A stretch of 13,320 nucleotides of DNA from Candidatus Falkowiibacteriota bacterium. Lineage in GTDB: Bacteria; Patescibacteriota; Patescibacteriia; Patescibacteriales; UBA12465. Below the pieces are notes generated by a model. It was not told the origin of the DNA and did not search any database. It saw only the letters and a program-made list of their open reading frames with translations. The stretch's first letter is position 1. Every line of letters begins with the position of its first letter. The DNA lies in assembly GCA_903839955.1 (NCBI GenBank), contig CAIMEI010000169.1, positions 1-13,320 on the forward strand, read 5' to 3'. A program made the position numbers and the translations under genes. Below are positions 5,183 to 13,179 of the stretch, piece by piece.

Positions 5183-5761
5183 TTACTTTTTCTTAATCAC
5201 TTTGAGAATAAAAAGCAGGACCAAGGTGTCAAAAACAAAAAGATACCCCGGATAAGCAATTTCTGAAAAAGTGAAGTTCTGAATTGCGCAAAGCGATAAT
5301 AAACCAGAAATAGCCGAGGCCAGCCAGGCAAAATAGGTTTCGCTCTCCGGCTCACGGTAGGTTTTAATAATTGTCGGCAAGCCGAAACAGAGATCGGCGG
5401 TAATCGCTAAAACCAAAGCAATTATTGGCAGACCAATAATCAGCCACAAAATCAAACCCAAGATACCGAGCCCAAAAAGCAAGAAATCATAAGCAGAAAC
5501 CGACCAAACTCCCGCCTTTCGGATAATGGCGTAGCCCGCGATGACAAAGCAAAGCAAGGTGTTGGCGAACATCAAAGCCACCACCCAGCGACTGCCGCTC
5601 GCGAGCATCGCGGAACCGCCGAGGCCGGTGATAAAAGACCAGCCGATCCAAGACAAGATGTGCGGATGCACTTTTTTGCGGTGAATGTCCCGCAAATAAG
5701 GAACGCCGCCGATAATCAGCACTATTGAAGAAAGCAACCCAAAAATAGCTTTAATCTCCAT
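5183..5761 (-). CDS. PQ-loop repeat membrane protein (SWEET/MtN3-like)
   Basis: A 192-residue very hydrophobic protein with about six to seven transmembrane helices. Two related halves are visible. The first is GLLSSIVLIIGGVPYLRDI (8-26) followed by HPHILSWIGWSFITGLGG, and the second is ITADLCFGLPTIIKTYRE (120-137) followed by TYFAWLASAISGLLSL. In each, a Pro-containing helix end, a basic loop and an aromatic-Trp helix recur, which is the PQ-loop / SemiSWEET duplication pattern. Such proteins are transporters of sugars, amino acids or other small solutes, or membrane sensors; no substrate can be assigned. The ATG lies 4 nt after the stop of the inositol-monophosphatase-type gene, so the pair is an operon. 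A solute transporter next to a sugar/inositol-phosphate phosphatase is compatible with a shared metabolic role, but this is inference. Confidence 0.75.
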   Translation of the reverse strand: MEIKAIFGLLSSIVLIIGGVPYLRDIHRKKVHPHILSWIGWSFITGLGGSAMLASGSRWVVALMFANTLLCFVIAGYAIIRKAGVWSVSAYDFLLFGLGILGLILWLIIGLPIIALVLAITADLCFGLPTIIKTYREPESETYFAWLASAISGLLSLCAIQNFTFSEIAYPGYLFVFDTLVLLFILKVIKKK

Positions 5762-5765
5762 AAAA

Positions 5766-6530
5766 TTATTTAGAATTCATAATCTTCAGCAACTTAGCGT
5801 GCAGATATTTGTTGGCCGATAAAATTTCTCGATCTTTCAGGGACCAGGGCTGGCCCTGAAAATTTGTGACTTTGCACCCTGACTCGGAAAGAATTAACGA
5901 GGCGGCCGCGTAATCCCACAGGCCGCCGCCCTGCGAAGCACGCCAATCTCGCCGGCCATCTGCTTGGTACATCACGCTAACGCCGGCAGAACCAAAAGCA
6001 CTGACCCAGACATTTTCTTTTTCTGAATGGTTTAATAGTTTACGCAAATTGGCGGTATTTTTCTCGGACAGATTAACGCTGGCCAAGCCCCAGCTATTCT
6101 TCCAAGTTTTCTGCTCGGAACAAGCAACCTTCTTGCCGTTTAAAAACGTCCCCTTCCCTTTTTTGGCGAAAAATAATTCAGCCGTGCAGGGGTTATAAAT
6201 CGTGGCCAATTCCATTTTACCGTTATGAGCCAGACCGACCATCACAGCAAACATCGGCGTGCGGGTGAGAAAATTGCGCGTCCCGTCCAAAGGGTCAATA
6301 ATCCAGCAATATTCCGCACCGCTTTGATAATCTTCCGTCTCTTCGGAAATGATGGCGTGTGTCGGATATTTTTTCTTGATGGCTTCGGTGATAATCTTGT
6401 TGGCTGCCAAATCGGCCTCAGTCACCACGTCGGCGACATCCTCCTTGGTGTATTTCACCCCGACCTTCCCGAATTTCTTGAGAATCGCCAAGCCGGCTTC
6501 TTCGGTTATTTGTTTAATAAATTTTTCCAT
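5766..6530 (-). CDS. Inositol monophosphatase family phosphatase
   Basis: A 254-residue enzyme of the IMPase / Li-sensitive phosphatase family. Residues 31-48 (DVADVVTEADLAANKIIT) form the first conserved block. Glu63-Glu64 in ISEET and Asp79, Asp82 in IDPLDGTRNF are the metal-1/2 ligands. The central GLASVNLS and GSAGVSVMY blocks follow, and LWDYAAASLILSESG with Asp206 gives the last metal-binding Asp. All catalytic residues are in place and the length is normal. The reaction is Mg-dependent dephosphorylation of a sugar-alcohol phosphate. Family members also act on fructose-1,6-bisphosphate, histidinol-phosphate or PAP, and the sequence does not decide between these. It is first gene of an operon with the PQ-loop protein. 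The promoter -10 ends 7 nt before the ATG, so the mRNA may be leaderless. Confidence 0.9.
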   Translation of the reverse strand: MEKFIKQITEEAGLAILKKFGKVGVKYTKEDVADVVTEADLAANKIITEAIKKKYPTHAIISEETEDYQSGAEYCWIIDPLDGTRNFLTRTPMFAVMVGLAHNGKMELATIYNPCTAELFFAKKGKGTFLNGKKVACSEQKTWKNSWGLASVNLSEKNTANLRKLLNHSEKENVWVSAFGSAGVSVMYQADGRRDWRASQGGGLWDYAAASLILSESGCKVTNFQGQPWSLKDREILSANKYLHAKLLKIMNSK

Positions 6531-6536
6531 ACTAAG

Positions 6537-6565
6537 ATTATACCATATCGCTTCTGAGCAAGGAA
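6537..6565 (-). promoter_or_regulatory. Extended -10 promoter predicting a leaderless mRNA
   Basis: TGG-TATAAT (6545..6537) with a weak -35 TTCCTT (6565..6560) at 17 bp. Initiation about 7 nt downstream falls on the A of the ATG at 6530. Confidence 0.65.
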
Positions 6566-6639
6566 CTTGGCAGAAAAAATGCCGAAAGACCTGTAATTAG
6601 CCGTTTACTTGGAGCACGCATCTTAATTATCACTAATTA

Positions 6640-6668
6640 TTGACAAAATTTACTCACAGTTATAAAAT
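6640..6668 (+). promoter_or_regulatory. Promoter of the aaRS-like gene
   Basis: TTGACA (6640-6645), 17-bp spacer, TAAAAT (6663-6668). Start near 6675, leader about 23 nt, AT-rich and without a Shine-Dalgarno. Confidence 0.65.
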
Positions 6669-6697
6669 TTTATATTCTTTAACAAATAAAATAAACA

Positions 6698-7957
6698 ATG
6701 AAAACAACCGCCGCCGTCAATGCTCCTATGCAATTAAGACTGGAAATGCATATTGGAAGTTTTATGGATATAATTTTCTTAGATCTTATTAAGCGTTTTA
6801 ATCCGGATGTCGAGATAATAATCCAATGGAACGCTTTGGGCAGGTTCAGGCAGAAAGATGGGACAGATAACGCCGAGGCTTTCGCAATTTTATTCAACAG
6901 AGCGAAGGGTCTTGTAAATAGCTATTACGACCAAAATAGCTGTCTTTATTTTCTGGATGCCGACCCAAAGGTTCATGATTATGTCTTAAAAATTGTATCA
7001 AAAATGATCTCCGAAAAAATAATCAAAATCAAGGAGTATGTTTCTTGGTACTGTGAAAACTGCAATTCATACCTCGGGCCAATTGAGCAATCATTGAAAT
7101 TATGCAAAAGATGCTCAACGCCTCTTACTAAAAAAACAACTACCGATCTTTTTATCAATATTGATAAAAAATCGATCAGAGAACTAACCGAAAATCTTAC
7201 TTTTAGCCCCGAGAGGATGAAAAAAAAATTTCTCGGCGTGTTTTCTGAAATGCCGAATGAATTTATCATCACTAAGGAAAGGTCCGACGGTTTTTCCGCG
7301 GAAATTATTGATAAATCTCTGAAAGGAAAGGTCTTTGACCCTAAATTTGTCTATTCTCTCTTCCCGACTTTGGCAACTGAGCTAGGACTCCCTAAAATAA
7401 AGACTATTATTCTAGGGGAAGATATTCTCGGGCGCTATCTTTATTATTTACTGGCAAATAACCAGCCCGCACTAACCGCAAAAATCAACATAATTGTTCA
7501 TGGCATGCTAACGCGCGCTGGAAAAAAAATCAGTAAATACGGAAACTTTCCCGAAATTACTAATATTAATGAATTCCTAGAAAAATACTCCTGGGAACAC
7601 CTTAAACTCCTTTGCGTTTCCTCTAATATCGGACAAGCCATTGATTTCGATCAAAAAATAGCTGACGTCTCTAAGCTGGTAATCAAGAAAAAGAACGTCC
7701 TATTTTTCTTGGAACAGACAATTGCCCAGGATAAATTGCCCGACGGCAAACTAAGCGAAGCGGAGCTTGAGATTATTAATCACTGCGAAGACTTAATTAA
7801 AAAACTCTCAAAACTAGAATTATTTGACTTTTATTCGGGTTATTATCTTCTTTGGTTTGATCTTCTTTCGCGCAAATATATCTCGAAACTTCGCGATAAT
7901 CAAGGCAGCAAAACTGGACTAAAAAAAATAACCGCTTTGCTGCCGTTAATCCTATAA
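6698..7957 (+). CDS. Compact class I aminoacyl-tRNA-synthetase-like protein
   Basis: A 419-residue protein laid out like the MetRS/IleRS/LeuRS/ValRS subclass but much shorter. VNAP (7-10) matches the usual YVNGP. After a 7-residue insertion comes HIGS (18-21) in place of HIGH. CENC and CKRC (Cys119, 122, 136, 139) form a zinc knuckle like that of MetRS. LGEDILGRYLYYLL recalls the MetRS segment before the signature loop. HGMLTRAGKKISKYGN holds KISKY (277-281) in place of KMSKS, followed by LEKYSWEHLKLLCVSS as in true synthetases. The last 110 residues or so are helical and could be a reduced anticodon-binding domain. There is no room for a CP1 editing domain. Key ATP-contacting residues are kept, so amino-acid adenylation is plausible. 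It may be a divergent synthetase or a paralogue used for a non-translational acyl transfer. It converges on the radical SAM operon. Confidence 0.75.
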   Translation: MKTTAAVNAPMQLRLEMHIGSFMDIIFLDLIKRFNPDVEIIIQWNALGRFRQKDGTDNAEAFAILFNRAKGLVNSYYDQNSCLYFLDADPKVHDYVLKIVSKMISEKIIKIKEYVSWYCENCNSYLGPIEQSLKLCKRCSTPLTKKTTTDLFINIDKKSIRELTENLTFSPERMKKKFLGVFSEMPNEFIITKERSDGFSAEIIDKSLKGKVFDPKFVYSLFPTLATELGLPKIKTIILGEDILGRYLYYLLANNQPALTAKINIIVHGMLTRAGKKISKYGNFPEITNINEFLEKYSWEHLKLLCVSSNIGQAIDFDQKIADVSKLVIKKKNVLFFLEQTIAQDKLPDGKLSEAELEIINHCEDLIKKLSKLELFDFYSGYYLLWFDLLSRKYISKLRDNQGSKTGLKKITALLPLIL

Positions 7958-7970
7958 TTAATCAGGCAAT

Positions 7971-8005
7971 TTAAAAAGCTATCTCTATTGAAGATAGCTT
8001 TTTTT
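7971..8005. terminator. Bidirectional terminator between convergent genes
   Basis: Perfect 12-bp stem AAAAAGCTATCT (7973-7984) with AGATAGCTTTTT (7992-8003) and a 7-nt loop. T-runs follow on both strands (7999-8005 on plus; 7977..7971 on minus), ending the aaRS-like gene and the radical SAM operon. Confidence 0.9.
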
Positions 8006-8019
8006 CTAAAAATCAAGTT

Positions 8020-9084
8020 TTAAGGGATAAAATTATCCAAACTTCCGTTATGCCGAGCTTCTTGAGAAAATTCGTTAAATTTCTGATACATACAATCTTT
8101 ACAGGATAGTGCGTTAAATTTCTTCATCTTCCTAAAATAAGACTGCAAATTTTTATCAAAATTTTCGGGAGTGAGTTTTGTGCCCATTCCTTCGACGTAC
8201 TTTTTCAAGCAACAAGGATAAAGCTTGGAATCAATGCCAAGATTAATAGAAAAATGCGAAAACCAACAACGTTCTGTGCTATTAGGCTTGTCAAGAAAAT
8301 TAAAACGTGACAGATTAACTTCGGCGCGGGGGGCTATTAAGCCAATAACCTTACCCAATTCAATATCAAGTTCTTCTCTGATGCCGTCATAAATCTTTTC
8401 TCCAGATTTTGTAAACACTGGGGTGTATCTGATATTGTCCGCCCCTAGTTCTTTAGCTAAGTTATATGCGGGAATAATTTCTCGGTAATTGATTGGCATA
8501 ACCAAAAAATTAATACCCACTAAGAAGTCGCGATTTTTATCCTCAGTAAGCAAACGGATATTTTCAATTAATACCTCAAAAGAAGAGTCATCGCAAGGAT
8601 GATGAACGCGGCGCCAAATTTCCTCACTAGCAGAATCCAAGGAAACCCTTATCCACTTCAGATACTTATTACTGGCGTATTTCTTGATAAAAGCAGGGGT
8701 TAATTTTGTTCCATTGGTGATAATCCCCACTTCGATTTTGCACCGAAATAAGGCATCAAGCACTTTCTCAAAATTTTCATAGACAAACGGCTCCCCTCCT
8801 CCCGTGATAATAGCTGATTTAAGGCCCCTCTTAGCAAACATCTTAATTATTTTTACTAGACAAGGATAATCAAGCTCGCGAGATCCGGGGTAGGAGTAAT
8901 CAGCGTCTTTCTGGATAGTTGAAGCCTTGCTCTGATATAAGCAATTGGGACAACTGAAGTTGCATTCTGGCGTCAAATCTAGGCGCAAGGTAAAAGGCAA
9001 GGCGGAGTTATTTTGGTCTATATTCTTAATATAAGAAACTAGCCACTTCCACTTGTTTGAACTGAAGTAATCATCTGTTTTCAT
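8020..9084 (-). CDS. Radical SAM protein with SPASM/twitch-like C-terminus
   Basis: A 354-residue radical SAM enzyme. The Fe-S motif is C41-NFS-C45-PN-C48 (CxxxCxxC). The SAM-binding GGGEP is at 95-99, ITNGT at 122-126 and VSLD at 147-150, giving a complete (beta/alpha)6-type core to about residue 255. Further cysteines (Cys273, Cys291, Cys292, Cys328, Cys331; CC-x35-CxxC) are spaced like a SPASM or twitch auxiliary-cluster domain. This points to modification of a peptide, or of another large substrate. An upstream in-frame ATG at 9165 would overlap the preceding gene by 65 nt. The ATG at 9084, 16 nt past that gene's stop, is preferred because the extra 27 residues are Lys/Asn-rich and unlike the family. 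It is the second gene of an operon with the nucleotidyltransferase-hydrolase fusion. The substrate is unknown and no precursor peptide was recognised. Confidence 0.85.
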   Translation of the reverse strand: MKTDDYFSSNKWKWLVSYIKNIDQNNSALPFTLRLDLTPECNFSCPNCLYQSKASTIQKDADYSYPGSRELDYPCLVKIIKMFAKRGLKSAIITGGGEPFVYENFEKVLDALFRCKIEVGIITNGTKLTPAFIKKYASNKYLKWIRVSLDSASEEIWRRVHHPCDDSSFEVLIENIRLLTEDKNRDFLVGINFLVMPINYREIIPAYNLAKELGADNIRYTPVFTKSGEKIYDGIREELDIELGKVIGLIAPRAEVNLSRFNFLDKPNSTERCWFSHFSINLGIDSKLYPCCLKKYVEGMGTKLTPENFDKNLQSYFRKMKKFNALSCKDCMYQKFNEFSQEARHNGSLDNFIP

Positions 9085-9100
9085 GATAAATTTATTTTTT

Positions 9101-10591
9101 TTATTTTTTAATGAACTTGAATAATTTTTCAAAAATATTATCTTGTTTGATAATTTTATAGCCATGGGCGCCGCTATCCGTGCTCCAAATGTCCATCTTG
9201 TTTCTGTCGGCGTATTCTTTGACGTTGGTAAAATTTACCTGTTTATCAAGCCGGTCCGCAATCAACAAGATTCTTTCTGGCGATATACGTAATTCCTGAT
9301 ATTTCTGATCTAGGGTAAAAAAATCTTCTCTCGCCCGCCCCTCATTTGATAGCCTGACGACTTCCTTGAAGAATACCAGCTTATCTAGCAAGTTGTCAAT
9401 AGTCTCTTTGTGCTTCGCAAAATCAATCAAGGGGCTAATAGCCACGATCTTAGAAAAAATATCGTCTTGTGCGGCCAAGGAAACAGACGCTCCAAAGCTA
9501 GAACCGATTAAAAAAATTCTGCCAGCCTTAAAAATAAAGTCTTTCCCCGCAAAAACATCAAATATTTTTCCCGTTTTAAGAGCCTTGGCGAAAGCAATTA
9601 TTTCTAAGCCCAATTTAGAAAAATTCATTTTCCCTGAAGCTTCCCAATAGCCAGGATAATACAAATTTATAAATAGATAGCCGTTCTTTACGAAATAGTC
9701 AGAAACCTCCTGGGTTTGCGCCGGCCGAGGCAAGCCATTTAAAAAAATAACTATTTCTGCTGGGGCTTCGCCGGAAATGACTTCTTTTTTGGCGGAAAAG
9801 TATCCCAAGCAATCGCCTAATTGCACGCAGCCATTAACTTTTTTATCAGGCAAAATCGCTCCTGCCATAAATTTAAATACTAAATTATAAAATGCAACGG
9901 AATCATCTGAATTGATCACCTCAAAATCTAAAGATTCGCCAGGTTTCTTAACATAATCATAAGCCATCAAAGGAACTCGAGAATTTAATATACGAGACGC
10001 TAGAGCGGCGCTTTCTTGATAGCTTGTGAACCGATATTCGTAAAATATCTGAAATATTTTCACGGCAAAAAGAATATTTTTAAAAGCGGCATCTTTAGAG
10101 TATAAATTCGTCTCGCTATTGACCAAAAGCTTATTATTTATATACTGCAAATTTTTTATTAAGCGAATGCATTCCTCCTTTACTCGCGACTCCATCATCT
10201 CTGGAAATTTTATTTCTGAGACAAAATTGCGTCCATAAAAAAGCTTGAAGTTATACTTTAACTCAAATAAAAAATAATACGGGCGCTCTCTGTGAGTGAA
10301 AAACCCTCTAGCGAAACTTTCCATCGAAAAATCATCTTTGGCGGACATATTAATAAAAAATTCCCGACCCAGAATATCTTCGACTGCGACCTTAAGCGAT
10401 TTTATTTTGGTAATCAATTCTGAACTAATATCTTCAACAATAATAAAACAGTCAATATCACTTTTCTCCGTCAATTCATTAGTGATAAAACTGCCGTAAA
10501 CATAGACGCCGACTATATTGATAGACAAAAATTCATCAGATGATATCAATCTTTGTAGCGTGTCGCGCAATAAATTATTTTCTGCAATCAT
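9101..10591 (-). CDS. Nucleotidyltransferase-alpha/beta hydrolase fusion protein
   Basis: A 496-residue two-part protein. Residues 1-110 are a pol-beta-type nucleotidyltransferase. VYGSF (31-35) and SDIDCFII (44-51), with Asp45 and Asp47, form the GS-x(9)-DxD active site typical of MNT/kanamycin-type enzymes. Residues about 120-245 are helical, perhaps HEPN-like or a linker. Residues about 260-496 are an alpha/beta hydrolase: IVIFLNGLP for the first strand and oxyanion region, GSSFG (363-367) with nucleophile Ser365, ADRLD with Asp446 or Asp449, and AHGYK with His476 completing a plausible triad. I know no standard enzyme with this fusion. Possible reactions are nucleotidylation or adenylation of a substrate coupled to acyl transfer or hydrolysis. 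It is first in an operon with the radical SAM gene, behind a promoter that abuts the ValRS terminator. The domain calls are firm, the role is unknown. Confidence 0.8.
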   Translation of the reverse strand: MIAENNLLRDTLQRLISSDEFLSINIVGVYVYGSFITNELTEKSDIDCFIIVEDISSELITKIKSLKVAVEDILGREFFINMSAKDDFSMESFARGFFTHRERPYYFLFELKYNFKLFYGRNFVSEIKFPEMMESRVKEECIRLIKNLQYINNKLLVNSETNLYSKDAAFKNILFAVKIFQIFYEYRFTSYQESAALASRILNSRVPLMAYDYVKKPGESLDFEVINSDDSVAFYNLVFKFMAGAILPDKKVNGCVQLGDCLGYFSAKKEVISGEAPAEIVIFLNGLPRPAQTQEVSDYFVKNGYLFINLYYPGYWEASGKMNFSKLGLEIIAFAKALKTGKIFDVFAGKDFIFKAGRIFLIGSSFGASVSLAAQDDIFSKIVAISPLIDFAKHKETIDNLLDKLVFFKEVVRLSNEGRAREDFFTLDQKYQELRISPERILLIADRLDKQVNFTNVKEYADRNKMDIWSTDSGAHGYKIIKQDNIFEKLFKFIKK

Positions 10592-10617
10592 AAGGCATTA
10601 CTTTAATATTTATCTTA

Positions 10618-10646
10618 AAATTACTATAAAATATAAAAAAAGTCAA
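10618..10646 (-). promoter_or_regulatory. Promoter of the NTase-hydrolase / radical SAM operon
   Basis: TTGACT (10646..10641), 17-bp spacer, TAATTT (10623..10618) on the minus strand. The -35 overlaps the U-tract of the ValRS terminator by 2 nt. Leader of about 20 nt without a Shine-Dalgarno. Confidence 0.5.
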
Positions 10647-10672
10647 AAAAAACCCGCCTATTTCTAGGCGGG
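10645..10672 (-). terminator. Terminator of the valyl-tRNA synthetase gene
   Basis: Perfect 8-bp stem CCCGCCTA/TAGGCGGG (10653-10660 with 10665-10672), 4-nt loop, then eight Ts (10652..10645) on the minus strand. Confidence 0.92.
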
Positions 10673-10697
10673 AGTTGGGTCGCAAAATAAAGAACGA

Positions 10698-13133
10698 TTA
10701 ATTTGATATGTAAATATCTGAACCGTAGCTTTCATAATGATAGCTATCAATCATTTCCTTACCCAGGAGGTATTCTTTTGCACCAGCTAGGGCGGCAAGA
10801 TCACTAATAGCTTCGGATACGAATTGACTGTCCGAAACGATTGACAAACAGGACACTTCTGCTCGCAAATTCTTAACTTCTATGGTCTTGAAATGACGTA
10901 TTTTACTGATAATGTCCAAGAAGATCGGCCCAAAATTAACTAAATCATCTTGTTCATAATCACAATTTACTTCTGGCCAAGCAGCAACATGAATAGATTC
11001 CGCGTCAGCTACTCCGAAGAGAACATGATAAATCTCTTCACTTGCAAAAGGAATTATGGGGGCAAAAAGCTTCAAGATGACTTCCATGGAAATAGCTAAA
11101 GAATAACGGAGAGAGTCCTTCTGGTCTACAGAATATTTTTCTGGCTTCCAAACGCGATCCTTGCAAAGTTCAAGATAATTATCGCAATATTTTGACCAAA
11201 AAAACTTTTCCAAAATTACCCTTGCCTTATTGAAATTACAGGCATCCAGAGCCTTTGTACATTCAGCGATAACTTTCTGTAGTTCAGCCATAATCCAGCG
11301 ATCGGAGAAATTTACTAGAATAGGCTTAGGCTGATTAATGGTTTCTGCGGCCAATAAAGGTTTAACGAAACGAGCCACGTTCCAAAGCTTATTAACTAAT
11401 TTTCGACCGGCCTGCAAATCAACTTCTGAATGTCGCAAATTATTCCCTAAACCAGAACCAGTTGCCCACCAACGAATAGCGTCAGCCGAATACTGTCTAA
11501 CAGCATCATCAATCTTTACGATATTTCCCTTAGACTTTGACATTTTTTTGCCGTTCTTGTCCAAGCCCCAACCGGAAATCATTACCTCTTTCCAGGGGAT
11601 GGATTGGGTGTGGAACCATGATTTAGCCACCGTATAAAAGAGCCAGGTTCGGATAATCTCGAAAGCTTGAACTCTCAAACTAAAAGGATAAATCTTATCC
11701 ATCAAGTTATTTTCCTCAAGCCACTTAGCATTGATTAACGGTGATAAAGAGGACGTCATCCAAGTGTCCATTACCTGATTCTCCCCCACAAGATTACCGC
11801 CGCCACAGTGACGACAGCTAATTCCAGGAGGAATCTCGCCACGAGGGTCTATGGGAAGTATTGCATCCTCCGGTAAAACAATTTCACCGCAGTCCATGCA
11901 ATGCCATACTGGAAAAGGAACGCCATAATAACGATCACGAGATATGCACCAGTCCCATTTTAGATTAGAAACCCAGTCGTCATAGCGTATTTTCATTGAA
12001 TCTGGGTTCCATTTGAAGCTTTCGCCTAAACGCAAAAATTCCTCTTTACTGTCTAAGATGTTAATAAACCACTGTTTTGATGATAAAAACTCCACCGGTG
12101 TTTCACATCTTTCGTGAACCTTCTTAACATGAGTGATGTCGTCCTCGCGAATAAGTAAATCCATTTCTCGTAATTTTTGGGCTATCGCCTGCTTGGCTGG
12201 TGCGAGCTTGAGACCTTGGAATTCTCCAGCGATCTCATTTAATCTACCATCTCGGCCAACGAGGGGCCTGGTCTCCAGCTTATCGCTCTTCCATCTTCGA
12301 ACATCTTCGGCATCGCCCCAAGTACAAACCATCATCGCGCCAGTCCCAACGGATAGATCAACTTCACTATCTGATAAAATCGGCACTTCCTGATTGAATA
12401 TAGGCACTGTCACCTTGCCGCCAACCAGATGAGAATAGCGTTCGTCATTAGGGTTAACATAAAGAGCAACGCAAGCCGGAAGTAGCTCTGGCCTTGTAGT
12501 CGCAATAATTATGCTCTCGCTGGAATCAAAAATAGAAAATTTGAGATAAAACATCTTCGCCTTTTCTTCTTTGTCTTCCAGATCCGCCTGAGCTAAAGCC
12601 GTTTGACAGCTAGGACACCAGAACGTAGGCGATTCCTGCTGATAAACTAAGCCTTTCTTGAACAGGTCAATAAATGACCGCTGCGCCATCTTTTGGGAAA
12701 GAGTACCGATGGTATTGTAGTTCAATGACCAATCGACACCGATTGCTAAAGATTCCCAAAATCTCTGATAATTAATCGCCCCCTTCATCGTTTCTTCGAC
12801 ACACAGATCAATAAATTCCTGACGTGGAATTGCTTTTTTATTAATCTTATACTTGCTCTCGATGTAACGCTCTGTTGGCAAACCATTGTCATCAAAGCCC
12901 ATAGGATAAAAGATATTAAACCCCTTCATCCTTTTGTAGCGAACAATAATTTCAGCTTGGATATAAGACATCGCGTGCCCAATATGCAAGTGGTCTGAAT
13001 TTACGTACGGAGGGGGTGTATCTACGGAAAAAACCGGTTTTTCACTGTTATTTTCGAAACAGTAGATGCCCATTTCTTTCCACTTTTTAATCCATTTATT
13101 CTCCGCTGTAGGAGCTTCGTAGTTCTTGTCCAT
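10698..13133 (-). CDS. valS: Valyl-tRNA synthetase, archaeal-type
   Basis: An 811-residue class I synthetase that charges tRNA-Val. PPPYVNSDHLHIGH ends in HIGH (50-53), and FDDNGLPTE (80-88) is the archaeal-type ValRS block where classical bacterial ValRS has GTDHAGIATQ. WCPSC (172-176) begins a zinc site. TTRPE (212-216) and VGTGAMMVCTWGD mark the CP1 editing domain that removes mischarged Thr. WHCMDC and SCRHC form a second cysteine cluster, and KKMSKSKGN carries KMSKS at 530-534. The helical anticodon-binding domain starts near residue 600. The bacterial C-terminal coiled-coil arm is absent, which explains the length. It is monocistronic, with its own promoter and strong terminator. No T-box leader is seen. 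This is presumably the only ValRS of the cell, acquired anciently from an archaeal-type lineage; that origin is inferred from motifs alone. Confidence 0.93.
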   Translation of the reverse strand: MDKNYEAPTAENKWIKKWKEMGIYCFENNSEKPVFSVDTPPPYVNSDHLHIGHAMSYIQAEIIVRYKRMKGFNIFYPMGFDDNGLPTERYIESKYKINKKAIPRQEFIDLCVEETMKGAINYQRFWESLAIGVDWSLNYNTIGTLSQKMAQRSFIDLFKKGLVYQQESPTFWCPSCQTALAQADLEDKEEKAKMFYLKFSIFDSSESIIIATTRPELLPACVALYVNPNDERYSHLVGGKVTVPIFNQEVPILSDSEVDLSVGTGAMMVCTWGDAEDVRRWKSDKLETRPLVGRDGRLNEIAGEFQGLKLAPAKQAIAQKLREMDLLIREDDITHVKKVHERCETPVEFLSSKQWFINILDSKEEFLRLGESFKWNPDSMKIRYDDWVSNLKWDWCISRDRYYGVPFPVWHCMDCGEIVLPEDAILPIDPRGEIPPGISCRHCGGGNLVGENQVMDTWMTSSLSPLINAKWLEENNLMDKIYPFSLRVQAFEIIRTWLFYTVAKSWFHTQSIPWKEVMISGWGLDKNGKKMSKSKGNIVKIDDAVRQYSADAIRWWATGSGLGNNLRHSEVDLQAGRKLVNKLWNVARFVKPLLAAETINQPKPILVNFSDRWIMAELQKVIAECTKALDACNFNKARVILEKFFWSKYCDNYLELCKDRVWKPEKYSVDQKDSLRYSLAISMEVILKLFAPIIPFASEEIYHVLFGVADAESIHVAAWPEVNCDYEQDDLVNFGPIFLDIISKIRHFKTIEVKNLRAEVSCLSIVSDSQFVSEAISDLAALAGAKEYLLGKEMIDSYHYESYGSDIYISN

Positions 13134-13179
13134 GATATCTATTTTTAAATTGTTAATGTTCTATTTAATTTGATTCTAA

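Noticed and set aside
6225..6600. Plus-strand reading frames opposite the IMPase gene
   Set aside because: Antisense shadows of the conserved DPLDGT region; no promoter or family features.
9085..9165. N-terminal extension of the radical SAM protein from the ATG at 9165
   Set aside because: It would overlap the upstream gene by 65 nt and add a Lys/Asn-rich stretch unlike the family; the ATG at 9084 fits the operon spacing.
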